The notes under the pieces are model-generated. The model did not search any database, was not told where the DNA came from, and saw only the letters and a list, made by a program, of their open reading frames with translations. Shown piece by piece: positions 55,708-64,000 of a stretch of 64,000 bases of DNA; the first letter of the stretch is position 1, and each line of letters opens with the position of its first letter. The stretch is from Flavobacteria bacterium MS024-3C (lineage in GTDB: Bacteria > Bacteroidota > Bacteroidia > Flavobacteriales > Flavobacteriaceae). The DNA is taken from positions 485,384-549,383 of the forward strand of contig ABVW01000001.1 of NCBI GenBank assembly GCA_000173115.1, in the 5' to 3' direction. The position numbers were made by a program, and so were the translations under genes.

Positions 55708-58569
55708 ATGAAAAAAGTACTTTTTGTTGCCCTTTTGGCCGCTGGTTTTAGCGGTATAGCCCAAGATATTATGCCTACTTCAGGTGCTGCAGTGCAAGCC
55801 AGTTTGCAGCAGCAGGCTGCCATGCAGGCCAGTTCGCTGGTTAAAAACCTGCCCTTTACTCAAATTGGTCCTACGGTCATGAGTGGCCGGGTGGTAGACG
55901 TGGCCGTGAACCCAGATAAGCCCACTGAGTTTTACGTGGGCTACGCCTCTGGAGGCCTTTGGTACACGAATAATAACGGCACCTCTTTTAGCCCTTTAAT
56001 GGACAATGCGCCCACCCAAAATGTGGGGGATATTGCTGTAGATTGGGCTTCTGGCACCATTTGGGTAGGGACCGGAGAAAACAATTCTTCCCGATCTTCC
56101 TACGCCGGAATTGGGCTCTTAAAATCTACGGACCAGGGAGCTACTTGGCAGCATATGGGCCTAGAAGACAGCCACCATATTGGCCGTATCTTGATCAATC
56201 CCAGCAATCCAGAAGAAGTGGTGGTAGGGGTGCTGGGACACCTCTACACCCCCAATGAAAACAGGGGGCTCTATAAAACTACAGACGGTGGTAACAGCTG
56301 GACCAAAACACTACACATTTCAGACAGTGCCGGAATTATAGAAGTGGCGGCTGCGCCAGAAGATTTTAATACCCTCTATGCCGCCAGCTGGGAAAAAGAC
56401 CGCAAGGCCTGGCATTTTGAAGGCTCAGGAACAGGTTCTGCCCTTTATAAAAGTACGGACGCAGGAAGTTCGTGGACGCTTATTTCTACGCCAGACAGTG
56501 GTTTTCCCACAGGAGCAGGGGTAGGGCGTATTGGCCTGGCAGTCTTTGACGCCAATACCGTCTATGCGGTGCACGATAGCCAGTTTAGAACTGAGGCAGA
56601 AAAAGATTCCAATGCCAGAAAATCTGAGGCGCTCACCAAAGAAGATTTTAAAGCCATGGACACCAAAGCTTTTATGAAGCTTTCCGACGGCAAATTGAAC
56701 CAATATTTAAAATCCAATGGATTTCAAGAAAAATACCGCGCCCAAAACGTAAAGCAGCTGGTGGAGGCAGGTACGGTGAAACCAGCAGATTTGGCCACTT
56801 ATTTAGAAGACGCCAACGCGCTTTTATTCAATACACCCGTGACCGGTGCTGAGGTGTATCTCAGCAGCAATGGTGGCACCAGTTGGGCCAAACAAAACGA
56901 GCAGCCTATTGAAGGCTTGTTTTACAGCTATGGTTACTATTTTGCCCAAATCTCGGTGTCTGCGCAGGATTCGGACTATATAGTGCTTTCTGGGGTGCCT
57001 TTATTGGCATCGGCCAACGGCGGAAAAAGTTTTAAAAGTATTGGGGGAGACAATGTGCATTCAGACCACCACCACGTATGGATAAACCCAAGGGACCCAC
57101 AGCATATGATCAATGGAAACGACGGCGGGATTAATATTACTTATGACGGCGGCGCCCATTGGATGAAGAACAACACCCCTACTGTAGGGCAGTTTTACTA
57201 TATTAACACAGACAACGAAAGCCCCTACAACGTCTATGGCGGCCTGCAGGACAACGGTGTTTGGAAGGCTGCGCACAACGCGCCACTCAATACCCGCTGG
57301 CATGCCAATGGTCAAAACCCCTGGGAATCTATTATGGGCGGAGACGGTATGCAGGTGCAAATAGACGCCAGAAATTCAAACCTAGTTTACACCGGTTTTC
57401 AGTTTGGAAATTACTACAGATTGGACCTCAGTAGCGGGGAGCAAACCTATATTCAGCCCAAACACGAATTGGGAGACGCCCCCTTCCGTTTCAATTGGCA
57501 GACCCCAATTTTACTGTCTTCTCACAACCAAGACGTACTCTATTTAGGCTCCAACCGCCTGCACCGCTCTATGGACCAGGGAAGCAGTTGGGAAACCATT
57601 TCTGGAGACCTCACTCAGGGGGGCAAGAAGGGGAATGTGGCCTTTGGGACGCTCACGACTATAGGGGCGTCGGCCTTTGATTTTGACCTTTTATACACCG
57701 GTTCGGACGACGGTCTTATTCACACAACCAAAGACGGTGGTGCTTCTTGGAGTCTTATTTCCGGCGGCCTACCCCAAGATTTATGGGTGAGCAGTTTAGA
57801 GGCTTCTGTCCATAAAAAGGACCGGGTTATTGCGGCTTTAAATGGGTATAGAAACGACCATTTTGCCCCTTATATTTTCTTATCAGAAAATAGGGGCGAT
57901 GCCTGGAAAAACATTGGTGCAAACTTACCGCTTGGCGCCGTAAATTCCGTAACTGAAGACCCCAACAATGAAAACATACTCTACGCTGGAACAGACAACG
58001 GCCTCTATGTAACCCTAGATTTAGGCGCTACATGGCATGCTTTTTCTACAAATTTACCGGCTGTAGCCGTTCATGATGTAGTGGTACAGGCCAGGGACAA
58101 ACACCTTTTGGTGGGCACCCATGGCCGCTCTATTTTTAAGGCAGACATTGCGGCTTTAGGTCCATTGGCCAACAAAATGGCCATGGGGAATACCCCTGCT
58201 TTGGAATTGTTTGCCCTTGAAAAACAACGCGTCTCTCCTAGATGGGGCATGGCCAGAGGTTTTTCAGATCCCTATACCCCAGAAATAAGTATGGACTTTT
58301 TTGTGCCCCAGGCCGGAGCAGTGACTGTCTCTGTGCAAGACGCCAATGGTGTTGAGGTAAACGCCATGGAAGTAACAGCAGACGCTGGTTTTAACAGCGC
58401 GTCCTTTCATATGAATTTTTCTAAGTCAGGAAAGATTGCATTTTTAAAGAAAAACAAAACAAGCCTTTCTACCGCTGCAGACGGCAACACTTACTTGCCT
58501 AAAGGAAGTTATAAAGTGGTTTTAAGTGCTGGAAAAGTAAAAAGCAGCCAAGAATTAATCTTGCAATAG
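55708..58569 (+). CDS. Secreted BNR/VPS10-like beta-propeller protein
   Basis: 953 residues from ATG 55708; a GTG at 55687 is an alternative. A signal peptide (about 1-19) is followed by repeated Asp-box motifs (KSTDQGATWQHM, KTTDGGNSWTK, KSTDAGSSWTL, HTTKDGGASWSL and others) across two propellers as in sortilin/VPS10 and BNR proteins of Bacteroidota. A helical insertion (about 305-380) breaks the first propeller. The C-terminal 90 residues form a beta-sandwich of the kind seen at T9SS cargo ends, but the usual sorting signature is not clear. Often labelled glycosyl hydrolase; no catalytic site is evident. Confidence 0.8.
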   Translation: MKKVLFVALLAAGFSGIAQDIMPTSGAAVQASLQQQAAMQASSLVKNLPFTQIGPTVMSGRVVDVAVNPDKPTEFYVGYASGGLWYTNNNGTSFSPLMDNAPTQNVGDIAVDWASGTIWVGTGENNSSRSSYAGIGLLKSTDQGATWQHMGLEDSHHIGRILINPSNPEEVVVGVLGHLYTPNENRGLYKTTDGGNSWTKTLHISDSAGIIEVAAAPEDFNTLYAASWEKDRKAWHFEGSGTGSALYKSTDAGSSWTLISTPDSGFPTGAGVGRIGLAVFDANTVYAVHDSQFRTEAEKDSNARKSEALTKEDFKAMDTKAFMKLSDGKLNQYLKSNGFQEKYRAQNVKQLVEAGTVKPADLATYLEDANALLFNTPVTGAEVYLSSNGGTSWAKQNEQPIEGLFYSYGYYFAQISVSAQDSDYIVLSGVPLLASANGGKSFKSIGGDNVHSDHHHVWINPRDPQHMINGNDGGINITYDGGAHWMKNNTPTVGQFYYINTDNESPYNVYGGLQDNGVWKAAHNAPLNTRWHANGQNPWESIMGGDGMQVQIDARNSNLVYTGFQFGNYYRLDLSSGEQTYIQPKHELGDAPFRFNWQTPILLSSHNQDVLYLGSNRLHRSMDQGSSWETISGDLTQGGKKGNVAFGTLTTIGASAFDFDLLYTGSDDGLIHTTKDGGASWSLISGGLPQDLWVSSLEASVHKKDRVIAALNGYRNDHFAPYIFLSENRGDAWKNIGANLPLGAVNSVTEDPNNENILYAGTDNGLYVTLDLGATWHAFSTNLPAVAVHDVVVQARDKHLLVGTHGRSIFKADIAALGPLANKMAMGNTPALELFALEKQRVSPRWGMARGFSDPYTPEISMDFFVPQAGAVTVSVQDANGVEVNAMEVTADAGFNSASFHMNFSKSGKIAFLKKNKTSLSTAADGNTYLPKGSYKVVLSAGKVKSSQELILQ

Positions 58570-58573
58570 AAGG

Positions 58574-60595
58574 TTACAGTTTATCTACGCCATGAATCAC
58601 TAATTCTAGCTTAATGGTTCTAAATTGAGGCCCTACTTGGTCTGCCTGCTCTGAAAAATGAACAAAAGTATTGTTTGTTTCATTAAACAAGGTAGTGTTG
58701 TTTTCCAGATAGTCTCTTACACCATAGGTTCTCATAAAACCTAGTTGGCTATTTAAGGTGATTCCTGTAGACTCATCCATATTGAGGCCTGATAATTCTC
58801 CTTGAAAATAAAAAGGGAAATTTTTGAATGGGCCAAACTCATTTTTGTATGAAATGGCTTTGGCAATTCCCGATTTATCAGTACCTCCTGTGATATTGAA
58901 AGTGACTTTTCTTCCAGGCGTTAAATATTCATTTAAATTAGTCTTAGTGGTCTCCAGAAAGAAGTCAATTAGGGTTACAGCAGCAGGTGCTTCATTAAAG
59001 TTATATTTTCCTGGAGGATAATCTGAACTAGTCATAGCAGTTATGAGTTGCGTTCCTTTTGATAAAAAACTAGCATATAAATTTAACTCATCTTCTCCGT
59101 TTTGGTCTTTTTCTTTTTTTAGCGTAGCTGTAGCAGATAATTCTACCCCGTTGAGTTGTCCGTTAGATTTTAGCTTTTCTACAATTGCGGAGAGGGTGTT
59201 TTTTATTTCAGCTTCTTTGTTGGCAATTTCTTTAGAAATGGCCAATGAAATTTCTTCTTCATAGGCAGCCATCGCTTTTTTATCTGTACTGTATTTAATC
59301 TCCCCTTTGGGAGAAGAGAAAATTGCATCACTAATGCTAAAAGTATTGTCCGCTTCTAATTGAAAATGAACTGAAGATAATTTCACACCATCTAGAGATT
59401 TTAAAGGGGTGAATAATGGGATTTCTGCAGTTGGAAAAGGCGCTATGTTTAGTGTGATTGATTTGTCATTTAAGCTCAATTCAGGTTTTAATGCTGACTT
59501 GGTTTTGGCAAGGCTATCAACAACTACTGTTCTAGTAGCTTCTGAAAGGCTTTTAATATTGTCAAAGGTTACTCTTTTGTCGTAGGACACCGTACTTTCG
59601 TTAAGCCGGATTTTCACAAAATTCTCTCTTATTTTTGTGGTTTCTATATTGACTATTCTTAGGTAGTTTGGCTCTAATCTAGAGGTGTTAAATACTTTAT
59701 AATAGTTGTCATTCCCCGTGGTAATAAGGTATTTTTTCCCCCTATTTGGTTGGTAAATGCCATTTAGTGTAACTGCACCATCATGAATTTCCCTGTCTAA
59801 ATAAATATTTTCTTTTAACCTGTCATAAGTGTATAGCCTTCCTTGGGTGTCTCCAGCATATATATAATGATCTAAAGGGTCTACTAAAACTGCAGTGAGT
59901 GGTGTTGCAGAGAGTCTTTTAGATAGAATAGTCTTATTTAAGGATTGATTTAACACCCTTAACTCGCCATTCTCTAAGCCCAAAAGGATTTCAAAGTCTT
60001 TATCATTCACGCTTAGACTAATAATATTTTCTGTTAGAATCACACCCTCTATTTCTTCTTGCTTTTTTGGATCATAAAAAAACAATTCGTTTTTGTTGGC
60101 GGCTACAAAAAGGTTTTTGTTGGCATTCCAAGCCATTAAACTTATAGGCTTAGAAGTGATGAGCTTCACAATTTCAACATCCTTCTTTACTGTATTTGCC
60201 TTATATAAATGTCCATTTTTTGTAAGGATAAAATAAGAAGAGCCGTCCCCGTTATTGATGATATTTACAACAGGATCCTCTTTGAGTTTCAATTTGATTT
60301 TGTCTTTCAACAGGACTTCAAAATTATAGTTGTCATAAATAAACACATCGCCATCTGCTATATAAATTGTTTCTGTTCCTAAAGGAGAAACTTGGACATT
60401 AGCTGGTGTTTTAGAGTCCTGGACTAAGCTTTTGTGATAATAAACCCCTTCTTCTGCGGAAAAAAACATTTGGTAGCTGTAATTGGCAGCACCATTAATT
60501 TTTGATTCTAGTTTATTTTTTTGATAATCTTCTTGACTAATGGCCTTTATTGAAATGGTTGTAAAAAAAAATAGCGCATAATATTTTAATTTCAT
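58574..60595 (-). CDS. Secreted beta-propeller protein with a divergent OmpA-like C-terminal domain
   Basis: 673 residues. A signal peptide (about 1-20) is followed by propeller-like repeats (about 60-330, for example GVILTENIISLSVNDKDFEILLGLENGELRVL and LDHYIYAGDTQGRLYTYD), a region of unclear fold (about 340-560) and a C-terminal part (about 565-673) with VTFNITGGTDKSG, NSQLGFMRTYGVRDYLENN and RTIKLELVIHG, the beta-alpha-beta order of OmpA/MotB peptidoglycan-binding domains, with an insertion. This reading is mine from pattern likeness; I do not recognise a named family. It is convergent with the BNR protein, 4 bp apart. A TAACTTTG box (minus strand, 60647-60640) may be its promoter. Confidence 0.6.
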   Translation of the reverse strand: MKLKYYALFFFTTISIKAISQEDYQKNKLESKINGAANYSYQMFFSAEEGVYYHKSLVQDSKTPANVQVSPLGTETIYIADGDVFIYDNYNFEVLLKDKIKLKLKEDPVVNIINNGDGSSYFILTKNGHLYKANTVKKDVEIVKLITSKPISLMAWNANKNLFVAANKNELFFYDPKKQEEIEGVILTENIISLSVNDKDFEILLGLENGELRVLNQSLNKTILSKRLSATPLTAVLVDPLDHYIYAGDTQGRLYTYDRLKENIYLDREIHDGAVTLNGIYQPNRGKKYLITTGNDNYYKVFNTSRLEPNYLRIVNIETTKIRENFVKIRLNESTVSYDKRVTFDNIKSLSEATRTVVVDSLAKTKSALKPELSLNDKSITLNIAPFPTAEIPLFTPLKSLDGVKLSSVHFQLEADNTFSISDAIFSSPKGEIKYSTDKKAMAAYEEEISLAISKEIANKEAEIKNTLSAIVEKLKSNGQLNGVELSATATLKKEKDQNGEDELNLYASFLSKGTQLITAMTSSDYPPGKYNFNEAPAAVTLIDFFLETTKTNLNEYLTPGRKVTFNITGGTDKSGIAKAISYKNEFGPFKNFPFYFQGELSGLNMDESTGITLNSQLGFMRTYGVRDYLENNTTLFNETNNTFVHFSEQADQVGPQFRTIKLELVIHGVDKL

Positions 60596-60941
60596 AAGTC
60601 TATTGTTTAGTGATTCTCTCAGTTAAATTAATTTGGACGCAAAGTTAAACTAATCATTTTTATGTAACCTTTTATTATTTAGTTTTAAATAAAAACTATT
60701 TTTTTGAGGCATTAATATCTTAATTAATAGCAAAGCCTTATTTAGCCCATTGTTAATAACTTCTCAATCCCAATCGCAATAAAAGCTCAGAACATGCAAC
60801 AAAAGCCTTTTGAAATACCACCCTCTAGCCACTTAAAAAAGTGCCATTAAATTTCATATTTCTAGTTAATAAAGCTATTTTTACAAACGATCACCTCACA
60901 TGCCCTGCTCAACGAAAATTGATTTGTTAGGTAATTTATTT
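60596..60941. other. 346-bp AT-rich divergent intergenic region
   Basis: It separates the propeller/OmpA-like gene (minus) from the giant repeat gene (plus). The only element I can support is TAACTTTG on the minus strand at 60647-60640. No RNA gene, terminator or convincing small ORF was seen; the plus-strand promoter was not identified. Confidence 0.5.
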
Positions 60942-63900
60942 ATGAGTTTAAAAAGCCTAATTGTAAGCAGCACCCTTTTGGGCGCATTGTTGTTTTCTTC
61001 TGGAATTCAAGCACAGACAGCTGTATCTGCACATGCTGCAGTGACTATAGAGACCTGTGACAGCTTTCCATTAGTTTCAACTTCTATTCCTTACTCTCTA
61101 ACTATATCTGAAACAACCAGTGATGGCTTTGCTATTACTTCTGGTTCAAAGACATTTCAAATAGCCCTTCCAGAAAATTTCACTTTTTCAGGTACGGTTA
61201 GTTTTAGCGAGACGGGAGACGATATTTCTTCTATTTCAGCTAACATTGACTCAGATGCACGTTATATTCTAGTCACCTACACAACAACAGCTACAAATAC
61301 TTTAGATGTTATAACATTGAGTGGGCTTTCTGTGGTGGCTGCATCTGCTGCGCAATCTGGAAATGTCACTTATTCAGCAGGTACTGCGGTAATTAATGGT
61401 TTGGATAGTGGGGCCTCATTCTTTCCTATAGCTTCAGCGTCAGCACCTATAAATGTTACAGGTGGAACTTTAAGCGCCACAGCTGCTTATTGTTTGGATG
61501 AGGTTGCCTCTGTACTCACAATTGCGGGAAGTAGTTCCTCATCAACAACGTCAAACACCCTAACTTACCAATGGGAAAGTGGTCCTAATAACAACTCATT
61601 TTCTGCTCTAGACACCTTTACTGGCCCGACTTATCAGCCTTTAACCAATGTAGTGGGCACCACTTTTTACAGAAGAAAAATTACTGAAACAAGTAACGGA
61701 CTGAGCTGTGTGGCTTACAGTAGTGTTGTTTCTATCACGGTAAAAACCTTGGATGCTGGAGAAATTAGTGGAAACGAGGAGGTTTGTTACAATGGGGTTC
61801 CAGGGTCTATTACTTCTGCGAGAGATGCTTCCGTGGCAGGAGAAGTAGTGACTTATGATTGGGAACAATCTGTAGACAGCGGAGTTACTTGGACCAATGC
61901 GCCTAGCACGAATAGTACCACTTACGTTTTTGGAAGCAATACGCTTACTCAAACCACTCAATTTAGAAGAATTGCTTTTTCTACCTCCTGTACGGTAACC
62001 AAAAGCACCAATATTATTACGAAAACAGCCTTTGGACCACTAGATGGTGGAACAATCACCCCCACGATCCAATTGCTTTATAAGGGAACTACCCCTGCTA
62101 GTTTAACGGTGTCTTCTACCACCAACAGCGGAAATGTTTCTGGAACCCTAAGCTATCAATGGCAACAAAGCACTGATTCTGTTAATTTTACCAATATTGA
62201 CAGCTCTACCGGAGACACCTATTTACCTTCGGCTACCCAAACAGGCACCACTTATTTTAAGCGTTTGACCAAGCTTACCAATGGATCTGTAATTTGTGAA
62301 GAAGAAAGCACTGTTGGAAGTGTTACTGTTTACGACCTAAATCCTGGTTCCATTATTGGAGATCAATCCTTGTGTAATGACCATTTGGCCTCAGACATTA
62401 CTTCAATTGGTAGTGTAGACGGCAATGTTAGCCCACCAGATGCTGGTAATCCAGTGACTTATACTTGGGAGAGTTCGTTAGACAATGTAGCATGGAGCAC
62501 AATGGGCGGGGAAACATCTACAACACTAGATTTTACTAATGCGCTTACGCAAACCACCTATTATAAAAGAATTGCGTCTATTGACGCTGGTACAGTAACC
62601 AGATCTACGAATGTAATTGCCAAGACATTATTGTTGGCTGTAGTGGGAGGAACCATGGATACCGTGAGTACTACTTTGTGTGTGGGGGAGGCATTACCTA
62701 ATTTAATTGTCTCGGGTAGCACCGCTACAGGCGGGCCTACTTATCAGTGGGAATATAGCACAGACAATAGCAATTATAGTCTTTTAGACGGCGTTACAGG
62801 GGCTGCACATACCCCCACTCAAACTGCTACAGGAACCCATTATTTCAGAAGAATTACAACAGTCACTTCATCAGGAGTTGCTTGTTCTGCGACCAGTTCA
62901 GTAACTACGATTATTATAAAAGCCTTGAGCCCTGGAAGTATTAGTGGTGCACAGAACATTTGCGCTAATGATATTCCTAGTGAATTGACCAGTACTTCTG
63001 CCGCCAATTCAGGTGGAGATCCAATTACCTATACTTGGCAAACGGCTGCAGCTAACTCTGGTCCTTGGAGTACTGCTTCAGGAACCTCCAGTTCTACAAC
63101 GTATCAGCCAGCGTCTTTAACCCAAACTACTTTTTACAGAAGGCTTGCCAACAGTACAAGTTGCAGCATATCTGCGACCACTAATATTATCAAAATTAAT
63201 GTAGTTCCCGCCGTTGTGGGCGGTACTATGGCTACGGTAAGTGAAACCATTTGTGTGGGGAGTACGCCAACCGAATTGGTTGTCAATGGCGCTACAAGTT
63301 CAGGTGTTTTAACCTATCAATGGGAAACGTCTTCGGACAACAATACATTTTCCACTATTACAGGCGCTACTTCTATTAAGTATACTCCTGTGACACCCAT
63401 CGCAGCTGGAACCGCCTACTATAGAAGGCAAATTACTTTAAGTAGTGATGGTGGCGCTTGTTCTGCCACCTCTTCGGTGACTACCCTTATTGTAAAAGGC
63501 ATTACAGCGGGTGCAATAGGAGTAAATAAAACCATCTGTTACAATACCGAAGGAGGACTTTTGACCAGCCTTACGGCTTCCGATGCCTCTGGGGAGACTC
63601 CTTTATACAGCTGGCAGAAATCTATAGATAGTGGTAGTAATTGGACTGTTATTGATTCTGCATCAGATCCTACTTATGCTGTTGGAACCATTACGCAAAC
63701 TACCCAGTTTAGGCGTTTGGCGAGCAGTCCCACCTGTACTGTATCTGCGACCACAACACCTATTACAATCACGGTACTTACTGAAGTTGTTGGAGGAACA
63801 GCCTCAGGCAACCAGTCGGTTTGTGTAGACGCAACTCCTTTAGCGCTGAGTGTTACGGGACATACTTCTAGTGGCGGTACTTTGAGCTACCAGTGGCAGT

Positions 63901-64000
63901 CTTCTTCCAGCGTGGCTACCAATACTTTTGTTGATATAAATCTCAGCAGTGCAATAAATGAACAATACACGCCTCCAACAGATGCCACGGGCACGGTATA
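60942..64000 (+). CDS. Giant repetitive secreted protein, 5' part only (3' end outside the window)
   Basis: From ATG 60942 the frame stays open to the last base, giving more than 1019 residues without a stop. A signal peptide (about 1-25, ending IQAQT) is followed by an N-terminal domain (about 26-170) and then Ig/PKD-like modules of about 95 residues in two alternating kinds: one starting VVGGT...CVG with TYQWE and YYRR, the other with PGSISG...IC, WT, LTQTTQFRRLA. The pair repeats about every 575-590 bp (GGT segments near 61460, 62050, 62640, 63210, 63790). Cys pairs in each module suggest disulfides. Probably a T9SS-exported surface or gliding-related adhesin, but the sorting domain would lie beyond the window. 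Confidence 0.85.
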   Translation, partial: MSLKSLIVSSTLLGALLFSSGIQAQTAVSAHAAVTIETCDSFPLVSTSIPYSLTISETTSDGFAITSGSKTFQIALPENFTFSGTVSFSETGDDISSISANIDSDARYILVTYTTTATNTLDVITLSGLSVVAASAAQSGNVTYSAGTAVINGLDSGASFFPIASASAPINVTGGTLSATAAYCLDEVASVLTIAGSSSSSTTSNTLTYQWESGPNNNSFSALDTFTGPTYQPLTNVVGTTFYRRKITETSNGLSCVAYSSVVSITVKTLDAGEISGNEEVCYNGVPGSITSARDASVAGEVVTYDWEQSVDSGVTWTNAPSTNSTTYVFGSNTLTQTTQFRRIAFSTSCTVTKSTNIITKTAFGPLDGGTITPTIQLLYKGTTPASLTVSSTTNSGNVSGTLSYQWQQSTDSVNFTNIDSSTGDTYLPSATQTGTTYFKRLTKLTNGSVICEEESTVGSVTVYDLNPGSIIGDQSLCNDHLASDITSIGSVDGNVSPPDAGNPVTYTWESSLDNVAWSTMGGETSTTLDFTNALTQTTYYKRIASIDAGTVTRSTNVIAKTLLLAVVGGTMDTVSTTLCVGEALPNLIVSGSTATGGPTYQWEYSTDNSNYSLLDGVTGAAHTPTQTATGTHYFRRITTVTSSGVACSATSSVTTIIIKALSPGSISGAQNICANDIPSELTSTSAANSGGDPITYTWQTAAANSGPWSTASGTSSSTTYQPASLTQTTFYRRLANSTSCSISATTNIIKINVVPAVVGGTMATVSETICVGSTPTELVVNGATSSGVLTYQWETSSDNNTFSTITGATSIKYTPVTPIAAGTAYYRRQITLSSDGGACSATSSVTTLIVKGITAGAIGVNKTICYNTEGGLLTSLTASDASGETPLYSWQKSIDSGSNWTVIDSASDPTYAVGTITQTTQFRRLASSPTCTVSATTTPITITVLTEVVGGTASGNQSVCVDATPLALSVTGHTSSGGTLSYQWQSSSSVATNTFVDINLSSAINEQYTPPTDATGTV

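Noticed and set aside
61641..61961. 106-codon minus-strand frame
   Set aside because: It lies fully inside the open frame of the giant repeat gene, which has domain-like repeats on the plus strand.

Overview
The window is a continuous chromosomal segment of a member of the Bacteroidota, almost certainly of the family Flavobacteriaceae. This rests on the gliding lipoprotein GldH next to a class A PBP, a surface protein ending in a CHU_C-type type IX secretion (T9SS) sorting domain, a SUF cluster carrying DUF2480, a CCDC81-type HU/SPOR protein, a three-gene succinate dehydrogenase with one fused cytochrome subunit, and many TANNTTTG -7 promoter elements. Gene density is high, and most genes are core metabolism or housekeeping. 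No rRNA, tRNA, IS element, prophage or CRISPR array was seen.

Layout. 1-2763: end of the ATP synthase operon (atpH partial, atpA, atpG), closed by a terminator. 2869-7089: envelope block (Wzx-like flippase, dut, DUF4292 lipoprotein, EnvC-like M23 protein). 7385-9330: 5'-nucleotidase lipoprotein and a convergent acyl-CoA thioesterase. 9388-15809: HU/SPOR protein, dprA, trpS, plsC, recA, trhO. 16036-20244: ricT, gldH and PBP1A. 20307-22344: 3-oxoacid CoA-transferase pair and a DUF2202 lipoprotein. 22430-25862: sdhCAB on the minus strand. 26044-27752: ThuA-like protein and an AraC regulator. 27972-34057: haem biosynthesis run hemA-C-D-E-F-B. 34114-36685: serine hydrolase and hflX. 36709-42360: a 1883-residue repeat-built T9SS surface protein, with a membrane-anchored AraC regulator divergent to it. 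43639-50078: SUF iron-sulfur operon on the minus strand (sufA-B-C-D-S-E, DUF59, DUF2480). 50139-53592: thiL, brnQ and a carboxypeptidase-regulatory-like protein. 53654-54168: a YefM/YoeB toxin-antitoxin pair. 54333-58569: aminopeptidase P and a BNR/VPS10-like propeller protein. 58574-60595: a propeller plus OmpA-like fusion. 60942 to the window end: the open 5' part of a very large repetitive secreted protein with no stop codon in the window.

How it fits together. The hem run, SUF operon, succinate dehydrogenase and ATP synthase describe an aerobic respiring cell with a high demand for haem and Fe-S clusters. The most interesting non-coding signal is a palindrome, ATTTAGAATTATTCTAAAT, at the start of the araC gene beside hemA. 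A weaker copy (15 of 19 positions) lies at the predicted transcription start of the suf operon. It resembles the iron/haem-responsive Irr (ICE) box of alphaproteobacteria and may mark a shared iron-responsive circuit. Other regulatory signals are a TGTACA double hexamer before yefM, two tandem dyads between recA and trhO, a dyad inside the sdh promoter spacer, and a purine-rich 12-14 bp quasi-repeat filling the hemD-hemE gap. The two giant repeat proteins are the most plastic parts of the window, and exact duplications inside the first indicate recent internal recombination. No clearly new multi-gene system was found.
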